From contig NC_090295.1 in the NCBI RefSeq assembly GCF_037392515.1, forward strand, positions 22,670,501 to 22,734,500: a DNA stretch of 64,000 nt, written 5' to 3'. Shown here piece by piece: positions 10,787 through 22,987 of the stretch (positions within the stretch are counted from its first letter, which is position 1; each line of letters begins with the position of its first letter). The notes under the pieces are model-generated. The model made no database searches and was not told the DNA's origin. It saw only the letters and a list, made by a program, of their open reading frames with translations. A program made the translations under genes and the position numbers. The DNA is from Haliotis asinina (taxonomy: Eukaryota > Mollusca > Gastropoda > Lepetellida > Haliotidae).

Positions 10787-12109
10787 TGGGGTCATTTTGT
10801 AAATATACCACTCTCTCCGACTTAAAATATACTATAATACACTTTTAAATAATACAAGATTGTCCACGTTTGCAGTTGAAATATCAAGCCCGTCTCGTGA
10901 CGACAACATCTTTTCGTAAACTTTGCTTGATTTCTAAATTCAAATTTCAGGCTAGTCTATTATTTTGTGGGGTAGTAAAATATGAAAACTATTTTGTACA
11001 CTGATCACGTACGTCTACAAGGTTCACGTAGGCCGTAGTATTCAGCATTCCTCTACATTCTTTCTTCTCATTCTATCAATATGGCGTACGTACGTACGAG
11101 TAACTTCCCACAAGGCGCACCAGAAACCAAAAGTCGTGGGTTCGAATCCTAGTTTGCTCTGATAATCAAGGTTTGTCTGTACCATACTTGACTAACGCTT
11201 CGTCTTAGAAGGTATCATAGAAACGAACAATTCCTTTCAGTTTGGAGAAGGGAGGTTTTCCTGGGGACCTAGACTAGCTTCATTTCGGGCATAGTCCCTG
11301 TAGAATGGATTAGGTACAAGAGGAACTAATGTCGCGGAGAGACTGTGAGACAGACTAAGCTTTGTGAAATGGGTTAATTTGTGTAAGTAATGAAATCAAT
11401 TCAGTAATTTAGTTAATTTTTAAAACCGTGGTTCAGAACACAAAAACGTAAAGCTAATGAGTATTGTTTCACGCCATTTGGAGCAATGTCTCAGGAGAAC
11501 CACGGCGGAGGACGCCAGAAATGGGCTTCACAAGTTGAACCTGTGGGGAATCGAACACGAGGATTCAGCCTGACGAGCGAACGCTTTTATTATCAGACCC
11601 CCTCGGAAGAAATGTAAACGAGACAAATGCCTGATGACTTTCCAGTTGTGATTTACACAAAGTAACAAGCAAGATCACTATGAAAGAGTGAACGAATTCA
11701 TCTATTGAACCTGTGTGGGGAATCTACCTTGGGTCTTGGGCGTGAGGAGCGGACTGTTTAGCCATTAGGCTATCTCTCCGCTCTCACTATCATGAAAACC
11801 GGAAGTTGTGAGAGTAAGCAATGAAATGAACATTGTTAGAAGTAAACAACACTGTAAATGTCATCTTCATTTTACCATTGTAAATTAACATAATCATATT
11901 TTAAATTACACATATAAGAATCATTGCGTATTTATAGTTGTATTTTAGGAAAGAATTTACCCAACTATATTCGTAAACATAAATGTGAGTGTCAGTCCGC
12001 CACCCTTTTTGGTTTTTAAATATTATGAAAAAGAACAAAACACGGAATTGTTTAGTACCTATTTCTTTTAAATTTCTTGGAGATTTATATAATTTGCTAA
12101 CATCTCAAA

Positions 12110-12322
12110 ATTCACGCCGCTGTCAGGAATATTCCAGTTATATGGTAGCAGTCTGTAGTTAACCAGGTAATCCAGTGATCAACAGCATGACCATCTGTGC
12201 AAATGGAATACGGTGACATGTGTCAACCAAGTCAGCGAGTCTGACCACCCGATCCCGTTAGTCGCCCATTCAACAAGCATGAATTGCTGAAGACCAATTC
12301 TAACCCGGATCTCTAAGGGTAC
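12110..12322 (-). mobile_element. SINE-2 copy
   Basis: It carries the SINE-2 landmarks AATCCAGTGATCAACAGCAT, ACATGTGTCAACCAAGTCAG and CCGATCCCGTTAGTCGCC, in reverse orientation. Confidence 0.8.
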
Positions 12323-12731
12323 CGATCGAATTTTGTGACGTATACGACAATTATCCTGTGTTGAATGAATACATAATATGATATATAATAATAATTATTA
12401 TTATTTTATCTTGTTCCCATTATTCAGATGTACATCAGTGAAATAGGGATGGACTGCCGAAAAGAACAACAGCAAACAACAAACAACCTCAGATCGAGCT
12501 AGCTGAACTAGGGATTTCTATTCATAGTAATTGTTTCTCACGGGAAGGTTCAGGTGTCAGATTTGGACATACACGCGGTAAAACCATGATAAATCTCTGT
12601 TAAAAGCAGGTTTATATACATCACTTATGGCATTTATATGAATCACTATCAAACTAGTGATGACACCAGGAACACGAACAGGTGGGTTTATTCTGCCCCA
12701 CGATCACTTACATATTATAGTTTATAACGGT

Positions 12732-12873
12732 GAGGTGGGGTAGCCTAGTGGTTAAAGCGTTCGCTCGTCACGCCGAGAACCTGGGTTTGATTCCCCACAT
12801 GGGTACAATCTGTGACGCTTATTTCTGGTGTGACCCGCCGTGATGTTGCTGGAATGTGGCTAAAGGTGGCGTA
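12732..12873 (+). mobile_element. SINE-1 copy
   Basis: It carries a near-consensus pol III box A (TAGCCTAGTGG) and a box B-like GGTTTGATTCC, followed by the family body. Confidence 0.85.
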
Positions 12874-13362
12874 CTATTGTTATTAATATTGTTATTATCA
12901 AACTGTGAATCAATTATCATCCACGATGTCCAGTCATGTTAACTTTCTAGTCAAGTGAAACGCATTAAAGTTTTAACATCACCCAAAGCTGTCAACGATT
13001 TAAATGTGAGAGTGCAATGCCTTCATACCCCAGGCATTCCTGGTTACATGAACGTAACTACAAGACTATATTCCAAACATTTACGCTCCTCGTTACAGCC
13101 GTATTTTTAATAAGTGTCTAAAGACGTGTAGAATTTACACTTCGTGGATTTCAGCAAAGCTTTCTTTTGTCGAACAAAGGCTGTTTCGGATGTATGTCGC
13201 AATTACGTTGGCCTAACATCTGTCACATGTGACAGAAAGGTTAATGGGGAATTAATTTTCAATAGAAATTCATCTACCTAAACGATTGTGTGAATGTCAC
13301 GACGTGTGTGTTGCCTGCTCTGTTTAAACGTGCCATAAGGTGTAGAGTGTACAGCGTCCAAC

Positions 13363-16300
13363 ATGGCTCGTCTCCTGGTCTTAACAACCCTGGCTGTTTT
13401 TGTGTCACTAGCAACATGCAATAGTAAGTGGTAGTTATAATTGTGTGTACTAAGAGTTCGAATCTTAAAAATCCACAGTTCATTACTCTAAAAAATTCCT
13501 AAAGACGGTTTCCTCATGATAATCATACAAGCCACTTTACATTTAGCAGAGATTGCTTACGAATTTTATATATCTATATGATTTTTCTTATATACCACTT
13601 TTCCAATGGGAGAAAGACGGTGATCTTGACCTCGAAGCAGCGCTCATAAGTAAGTGTGAGTGAGTGAGTTTAGTTTTACTTCGATTTTAGCAATATTCCA
13701 GCAAGTATCACAACGTGGGGCTCGAGAAATGGCTTCACACATTGCACCCATGTGGGGAATCCAATCCGGGTGTTTGGCGTGACTAGCGACTTTAACCACA
13801 AGGCAACCCCACCGCTCTTCGCTCATTAGTGTATGTAGAGCAGATTTTGATGTTCATACGTTTTTCAAGAGCCTATTCTTGAAATGAGGTGAACACTAAG
13901 TTTCAGATTCTTTGAGAGACTAAAATATTCTTCGGGAACCTCCGAGAATTCTCCAGCGAAGAATACTGAAGCGCCATTTCTCAACTTTAGCACCATTATA
14001 TCCTTTGCCATACACCAGGACAAGTCAGAGTTTACACCAGAGTTTAGCTTAATGCCTCTAAAGAATATCCTCTGAACAATCCATCCTTGTGAACAAAACG
14101 GAACAAAATTACATTTTAACTTTGGTTTAATGGGCTTAGTTTAAGGCCGCTGTTAGCAATAGTCTACCAATATCACAGCGGGGGACACCGGAAATCCTAC
14201 TTAGGATTGACAACAGACAGTCCACAGCAAACTGGAAATTTGTCTTATCTGTTTGACACTTCTTCTAAACACCTTCCAACCGCGGCCAACTGATTGTTAA
14301 TAGCACTTCATATCGCCCCAGATTCATAAAAAACATTGAAATACCTCCCGACAATTTTCGTGCTCGCCATTTTGACGTCGGGTATTTTGATGTGACACGT
14401 CAGTATAAATGACTGGCCGTTTTGGTCTTTTTTTCTTTAAGACAGGCCGTCAGGGAAGTAAGATAGTCAAGTGTTAAAGGACCACGAAACTCAATTTTTT
14501 GGTACTCTTTTTATCACTGCACATGAAAGACTTCTGGTTAGTCATAAACGGAGCACCATATTTTTAAACAAAACAAAACATGTAGTTAATTAGTACCAAG
14601 CGCTTACCACATACCACAGACACGGTTACGGAACACTGTCGCCACAGAACCGGACGTGACGTAATAGAAGGAACGATTTCCAATTAATTGTATAGAAAAT
14701 GTGTAGCAAGCCCGTCATTTTGCTGATTTCTCCACGTCACCAAAGACATGCCGAAATGTTGTGTTGCCGTCAATTGTTCCTTGGGGTCGGGTGATGGTGT
14801 CACTATGCACAGATTTCCACCGAACCCCGTAGTTGTGGTATATACTAAATCGGATGGTTCGCCCCCTACCACGCATCCAGGATAGAAAATGGGAGTTCAA
14901 GTTTCATCGAGTTTATAAAATAAAGACTGCTTACTACTCATTGCTGACCAAAAGGGGTTTGCATGAATATAACGCTTTCTTCCTCGGACGCGAGGTTGTG
15001 GTCGAAGTGCCAATATTATCAAACTAAAAGTGCTTGATGGTTCAACTTCTTTATTGTACAAGGTCACAACGTTTCGAGACAGATTCTAGTCTCTTCTTCA
15101 GGTGAGGTGAGGAAAAAACTGAAGGGTTGTAGTATATATACACATAACAGTAGACCTATAACAATGGTTAACAAGATATACAGGTTTGTATTGATTTTTA
15201 CCTGTAACTCGTTAACCTAATCAACACAAGTCTGCACACCAATCAGTTGAAGCCTGTACATAAGTTGAAGCCTGTACATCAATCAATCGAAGCCTGTACA
15301 TCAATCAATACAAACCTGTATATCTTGTTAACCATTGTTATAGGTCTACTGTTATGTGTATATATATTACAACCCTTCAGCTTTTTCCTCACCTCACCTG
15401 AAGAAGAGACTAGAATCTGTCTCGAAACGTTGTGACCTTGTATAATAAAGATGTTGAACCATAAAGCACTTTTAGTTTGATTCATCCAACTTCTAAAAAT
15501 GCCTTTGAAACAACTGCCAATATTATCGTAAATAATATTGTATCGGCCCCCGCCTCGATTCACTCGAAGAGTGAAATTGTTATGTTATAAGCAATGTCAT
15601 GTAAAATCCTAATGTCCATCAATTAAATACATATTTTACTATCAGTGAAAAGTAATTTTGATGAAAAGAAACTTAAACAGCATTTATCTTCATACGGGGC
15701 GCCGCCATTTTTGAAAATGGCACGGGCTAAAAGTCGGTTAGAATTATTGAGATTATGGTTTGTTTTCGTCAAGTTAGAAAATCCAAACTACTTTTTACCA
15801 GTAGTTTAATGTGTATTTGAATCATGGCCAAAAGCATTTTGGATGACACAACTTGTAACATAACGATTTCTTCCACGGACGCAAGGTGGGGGTCGAAGTG
15901 ACATTAATATTGCTAATTATGTTGCGAAATTGTTATGTTATAAGCAATGTAATGTAAAATCATATTGTCCATCGATAAAATACATATTTTACTACCAGTA
16001 GAAAGTAATTTTGATTTTGTAAGTCTATGGAAACAAACTTAAATAGCATTCATTCTCAGACAGGGGGAGCCATTCTTGAAAATCGTGAAGTCACGGACTA
16101 AAGTCCATTTGAGATTATGGTTTATTTTCATCAAGAAAATCGAAACTACTTTCTACTAGTAGTTAAATATGTATTTGAATGATGTCCAAAAGGAATTTGC
16201 ACAACATAGCTTGTAACGTAACATAAGCGAGGTCGGGGTCGAAGTGAAAATACTGCGCGATAAATTTCTACACTTGCTAAATTTACTTGGTTTGTAAACG

Positions 16301-19300
16301 TTCACTCACCAGTATGTAGACAGTTGTCAATATACGTCTCTATATTTGGTCTCATGATCCTAATTACTTTATAATCATACTTGTATGGATATTGAAACTT
16401 AACAGAAAGAAACGATCTGCGAATGTATAACAGGAATGTAATATCTAGACATTTTATAGTTTGCCTATATCAGGGATACTCTACAACAGGGATAGGTCAC
16501 TCGCTTGTTTTCTTTACCATTTGTGCCAATTAACATGTGCCTCGTCATGCTCAAACGCACACAGTGATTTGGCTCGTTCCCAGCGCAACTTCAGTTGTAT
16601 TTAACAGAACTTCTGCCAGCTTATTGTATCTGTCGGAATTTTACAATGAATGGATGAATGAATTACTGTAAGAATTAAGAGGAAGAATTATATGTGAACG
16701 AATGAAAGGATAAGAATTAAAAGAAAGAAGTACATATGTGAATGAATGAAAGAACTAATAATACACCGTGGTCTCCCCTCCCAAAACATGCTAAAGAACG
16801 CAAAAGTATCGCGAGAACACGTGTTAACATCAGCTGTCCTTTTAAAAAATCTACTTTGAGACATTTTTGTTTACATCAATAATTAATTCAGATGTCTTAT
16901 TGCATGTGGGGAATGGAATGCACATTAACAAAATGTTAAATGACACTGTCACACTGCCCTCAAAAATAAAGTGTAAAACTGTCAAAAGCGTTCTAAAACA
17001 TCTTTCCCGTTTTGTCAAATAATAAGATCAACAAGAAGTTATGGAACTATAACTCTCAAGCATCAATGGCGAATCAGGTCAGATCGGCGATGTGTCATAT
17101 TTTTCACACACCTCCAATACACCCAAACATTCCTTTTTAGATGATAAACGTATCACTGTTGCTTGCAAACACATTTCACCTTATAGTATATTCCCCTCAT
17201 ATGAATTAAAGATGTATGTGAAAGATGTTTTTGAAGAAATAACTAGAAACACTCAAACAACGACGTGTTGCATTTCAATGGAGGATGAGAAAAGATCGGC
17301 GAAATGTCATATTTTTCACACACCTCAATTACAGCTTAACAATTTATTAAGTCATAAAACTGTCACCATTACATGGAAATACTAATGGCATGTTTTCCTT
17401 CTAAAAATTAAACGAATGTGTGAAAGAAGTTTCATCGGCACAATTTAGTCTATCTTCGCGGTGCATCGAGAAGAGAATAGAAGAGCTATAACATACCGAC
17501 TGTAAACTTTAATACAAATATGCTGCCCTAATACGGACACTAATACAAATTATTTGACTTAAACTGAAGTGACAAAATAGTTAACCTTTCTTCTACATGT
17601 AGGATTTCAGTTGTTACAACACTCAGCGAACTTAATCAGTTGTTGAAAATAAACCGAACTCAATCTTAAATACTACTCTGCCACCATATTGGCTACACTG
17701 GTTACGTAACGACCCGAGACATACGTTCAACGGCTTTTCGAGGAGTTTCTTCTCCCCCTTCATATAGGCTCCCTGCCTATATGAATCATAATTCGCACGC
17801 ACGTCCTAGTGTATGTCGTCTGTATCATTACAACTTCACGACGAAAACAACGATTCTGTTGAAAGTTACGACAACTTAATAAAAACAAAATGCAAATATT
17901 AAAATTAAAACAAATTAAAGTTATAGGTGCAATGTCAGGCTCTTACTTTGTTCGAGGAATGTATCCATCAATATCCACAAAAACGAGTGATATAGAAATC
18001 ATCTGCAGATTTCCCAAGTGATGTGTCTTTCAACAATCGAATATACGAAATGTATCGTTTCAGGTTTTTCACATTGCTGTATAGTCTCATTGGTCACCCA
18101 AGATAGCACACCTGAAAACTAATTGCATAATGCAACATATGTCATATTTGGGATTTCACTTTCTTAGTGAAGTACAAATTCTAGTACTTTTTTCGGTTGA
18201 GTCCCATCCGGGATTCGAACCCGCACCCTCAGAGTCAGGCACCTAATCGCCAGCACACAAAGTCAGCCGCCTAGCCCGCTCAGCCACCGCGACTTCCACA
18301 AAAATGAAAGTCGGACAACTGGTAGTCTAGACTGCGTACTTTGTGTACCCCTCTGATGAGTGTAAATTGGCACGGCTCCCACGGCCGAAAGCTATGATTA
18401 CACGATGCCATTTAGAAAGTGGTCAAATGCAACATATGTCATATTTGGGATTTCACTTTCTTAGTGAAGTACAAATTCTAGTACTTTTTTCGGTTGAGTC
18501 CCATCCGGGAAAGTGAAATCCCAAATATGACATATGTTGCATTTGACCACTTTCTAAATGGCATCGTGTAATCATAGCTTTCGGCCGTGGGAGCCGTGCC
18601 AATTTACACTCATCAGAGGGGTACACAAAGTACGCAGTCTAGACTACCAGTTGTCCGACTTTCATTTTTGTGGAAGTCGCGGTGGCTGAGCGGGCTAGGC
18701 GGCTGACTTTGTGTGCTGGCGATTAGGTGCCTGACTCTGAGGGTGCGGGTTCGAATCCCGGATGGGACTCAACCGAAAAAAGTACTAGAATTTGTACTTC
18801 ACTAAGAAAGTGAAATCCCAAATATGACATATGTTGCATTTGACCACTTTCTAAATGGCATCGTGTAATCATAGCTTTCGGCCGTGGGAGCCGTGCCAAT
18901 TTACACTCATCAGAGGGGTACACAAAGTACGCAGTCTAGACTACCAGTTGTCCGACTTTCATTTTTGTGGAAGTCGCGGTGGCTGAGCGGGCTAGGCGGC
19001 TGACTTTGTGTGCTGGCGATTAGGTGCCTGACTCTGAGGGTGCGGGTTCGAATCCCGGATGGGACTCAACCGAAAAAAGTACTAGAATTTGTACTTCACT
19101 AAGAAAGTGAAATCCCAAATATGACATATGTTGCATTTGACCACTTTCTAAATGGCATCGTGTAATCATAGCTTTCGGCCGTGGGAGCCGTGCCAATTTA
19201 CACTCATCAGAGGGGTACACAAAGTACGCAGTCTAGACTACCAGTTGTCCGACTTTCATTTTTGTGGAAGTCGCGGTGGCTGAGCGGGCTAGGCGGCTGA

Positions 19301-22300
19301 CTTTGTGTGCTGGCGATTAGGTGCCTGACTCTGAGGGTGCGGGTTCGAATCCCGGATGGGACTCAACCGAAAAAAGTACTAGAATTTGTACTTCACTAAG
19401 AAAGTGAAATCCCAAATATGACATATGTTGCATTTGACCACTTTCTAAATGGCATCGTGTAATCATAGCTTTCGGCCGTGGGAGCCGTGCCAATTTACAC
19501 TCATCAGAGGGGTACACAAAGTACGCAGTCTAGACTACCAGTTGTCCGACTTTCATTTTTGTGGAAGTCGCGGTGGCTGAGCGGGCTAGGCGGCTGACTT
19601 TGTGTGCTGGCGATTAGGTGCCTGACTCTGAGGGTGCGGGTTCGAATCCCGGATGGGACTCAACCGAAAAAAGTACTAGAATTTGTACTTCACTAAGAAA
19701 GTGAAATCCCAAATATGACATATGTTGCATTTGACCACTTTCTAAATGGCATCGTGTAATCATAATTGCATAATGTGCGTCATTCTTTTAAAAAAGTAAT
19801 TAGTTAGCCAATAGTCAATCAATGTATTGGCGGTTAATCCTTTGAAAGAAGGGTGTTGTTTTCACATAGATACAGATACAACAGAGTGTATTCAGTATAG
19901 ATTAGTAAATGTACATACATAAGCACTACCTTTTGACAAAACCCCCATTTAAATCCCCCTGAAACTAATTAATCAATCAGCGTGTTATCGGTTAATTCTT
20001 TGATCGATCCAGACACAAGAAATGCCAAATGGGGGCCTTTGTCGGGTAATCTAAGTGGCGTTACCACTAATTATACCTGTTATAAATTCATTAACTGAGC
20101 ATCAAGTGAATGATGACAAATAACGTGTAGGTTTACACCACCTAACACAGATTACAACCTAGCGACACCAAGTGATTTTGACAGAATCGTCTATGAAAAC
20201 AAGGGTTGTAACTCGAAAACTAGGCAAAGCAGGAGACAAAACTAAGTCATAGTAGATTGTGAGAACATATAGCTTTCATTTTTCATAACAGCTTTCGCGA
20301 TTTCAGGTTTGTGCAAACCTGTGAACGAAATAATTTACCCCTGAAATGTAGATGAATTCTGCACAGACCCTCATTTCTATACCTACTATTACGTCACGGA
20401 GACGAGTCGCTCTGATTGGTTCAAATTTCGTTTATTATTATTATTTTTACAGATTAGAATGAAAATGCAGCAGAGAGGGTTCGGGTGATCCTGGCACAGT
20501 CAGGCTGGTCAAGCTCATCATCAGCTCAGGGCCCTCGCCCCCTCTACACGCAGCCCAGACAGCGAATGGGACTTCTCCCAGGAAACACTGCCTAGTTGAA
20601 CCCACCAAGAACTTTCCGGAGAATATGGAGGCTCCCCAACACTGCAGCCTTCTGCATTACCCAGATTGTCAGAAGGGCTGTGCTCCCAGTGGAGAACCCG
20701 GGCACTCTCCTGATCTGCGCCAACAGATCAGGAGGTACCAAACCAAGGGCACCGAGAACAATGGGGAGCCTGACGACAGTGTACTTGGGATGCAATCGAG
20801 ACATTTCAAAGGCGAGGTCCGCATATTTATCATGCTTTTCCTGAATCTTGCCAATCACATTGCTGTCAAAAGGGACAGAAAATTCAATGATATAAATAAT
20901 TTCATTGGTTTTATCAAAAAGGACAAGATCAGGTTTGTTGGCTGGAATTCGTCTCAGGCTGTATATTGGCCTATTCCAGAGAAGTTTAAAAGCATCATTT
21001 TCCAGGACGCCCTGGACATGTTCAGGGTCATACCATGGATGGACCTCGGAGTCAAAGCCACAGGCATGGCGGAGACGATAATAAAAGCAGCGAGCCATGC
21101 CATCATGTCTTTTAAGATAAGCTGTTTGTGCCAAGGAAGGGCATCCACTAACAAGGTGTTGGACAGTCTCTGTAAATTGATTGCAAAGACGACATTTCAT
21201 ATTGACGTTTTCTTTAAGAATCACATTCTGGCGATTGCGAGTGGGAAGTGACTGGTCCTGAGCAGCAAAAAGGAAGCCCTCAGTTTCACATTTGAGACCA
21301 GCCGACTTCATCCAGGCGAAGGAGTCGGTTGGATTGCTGTTCTGTTCCACACACTGCATATACACACGATGCAGTGGCTTCTCAGACAGTTTCTCCACAA
21401 AGGACCGACTCTGGGCAGATTTGGTGAAAGACTTCACCTGGTTTACTCCCATCGCTGTACCGTCCAGCAGTACATCGCCATCAACAAAATCAACTTCAAA
21501 TTTCAAATTGTGTCCAACAACCTTGGCACGCTTAAAGTAGCTGTGGAATTCCTTGCTTTCATCATGAATCTTGACGTGCATCACCAGAGGATCATCTGAC
21601 AAATAAATATGTGCAAAAGTACACAATAAAATTCTGTCATGAAGAGCTTCCACATTAATCAAACCCCGACCTCCCGAATTGATTGGCATATATAAACGAT
21701 TAAGAGAGGAGCGAGGGTGGTGTGCTCTGTTATCAGACATGATCCTTCTGGTCAGGCGGTCAAGACTCTGGATGTCTTGTTTTGTCCAATCAACCACTCC
21801 AAAGGAGTAGGAGAGGACTGGCACAGCAAAAGTATTGGTGGCTTTGACTTTGTTTCGAGCATTTAGCTCTGAACTCCAGATTTTCTTTAAACGAGATTTA
21901 TACTCGGCCCGAAGTTTATCTTGAATCTGGGCATTCTGGAGCTTGTCTCGAACTTGCATTCCAAGATAGGTGTAGGCCTGATCTTCCACAAGATGCTCAA
22001 TAACTCCTCCCCCTTGTAACTTGACCGATCCATCATTAGTTACCTTGCCACGTTTCAGATGAAGTGTATTACATTTGTCGAGTCCAAACGTCATGCCAAT
22101 ATCATTAGAGAAGGACTCGACAAGGAGAACCTGTTCTTTCAAATTGGTCTCTCCTTTGGCAAGGAGCTCGATGTCATCCATATAGAGGAGATGAGTAAGA
22201 GGTGTTGGGGATCTGTGCTGAGGAGGTCCGGGATGGTACCCTTCCTCCCCGTTGAGCAGGAAACTCAAAGGATTTAGAGACAGACAAAAAAGCAATGGAC

Positions 22301-22954
22301 TGAAGGAGTCCCCCTGAAATATTCCCCTTCTGATTGGAATAGACTCCGAAGTCTGCACCTCTCCTTGCGAGTACATCTCAAGTTGAGTCGACCAGCAACT
22401 CATTAAAGACTTGAGTAAATGAAGTAGTCGCTCAGGGAGGTCAATACACTGAAGAGACTTCAGAATCCATTCGTGAGGGACAGAGTCGTATGCCTTTTTG
22501 TAGTCTATCCAGCACATGGAGAGGTTGCGGTGGTATGTTTTAGCCTCTTCCAAAATCATTTTCTGTACAAGAAGTTGATCCTTGCACCCCCAACATCCCT
22601 TTCTCGCCCCCTTCTGCTCTCTGTAAATTATCTCATTGGAAGAGCAGTAAGATGACACGAGGTTTGACAAACACCCTGTGAATAATTTATATTGAGTATT
22701 TAGACATGTGATAGGGCGGAAGTTTTTGGGATCAGTCAAGTCTCCCTTTTTGGGAAGGAGTATTGTGCGACCTTTGCAGAACCATGGAGGAACATCACCT
22801 GTATCCACAAGAGAATTGAAACAGTGAAGGAGTGGTGCTTGGACACAGGGAAACAGTTTCCAGTACCGGTTTCGAATGCCATCAGGCCCTGGAGCTGTAT
22901 TAGATTTGGACATCTTTATAACAGTCTTCAGGCAATCTGGGGAGATGTAACAGA

Positions 22955-22987
<33 letters not shown>

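Larger units (their letters stand above)
10787..13362. other. Intergenic stretch with SINE fragments before kringle gene 3
   Basis: I see no gene. Recognisable pieces are SINE-1 (minus) at 11468-11605, a SINE-1 head fragment at about 11700-11784, SINE-2 (minus) at 12110-12322, a short ATT/TAA tract near 12380-12410 and SINE-1 (plus) at 12732-12873. The last 160 bp carry TACGTTGGCC...CTGTCACATG, shared with the promoter of kringle gene 1. Confidence 0.6.

Noticed and set aside
18670-18760. tRNA-Leu or tRNA-Ser genes in the 18.1-19.8 kb array
   Set aside because: The A and B boxes are perfect and a variable arm is possible, but the acceptor stem ends do not pair fully and every unit carries the same SINE body. 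These are SINE heads, not tRNA genes.
18133-19763. CRISPR-like array or protein-coding tandem genes (three identical 66-residue frames)
   Set aside because: The repeat period is 297 bp with no short repeat-spacer pattern, and the frames run antisense through SINE units.
20625-21251. Plus-strand 208-residue frame (and its twin at 24016)
   Set aside because: It is antisense to the LINE endonuclease region. It recurs only because the LINE copies are near-identical.
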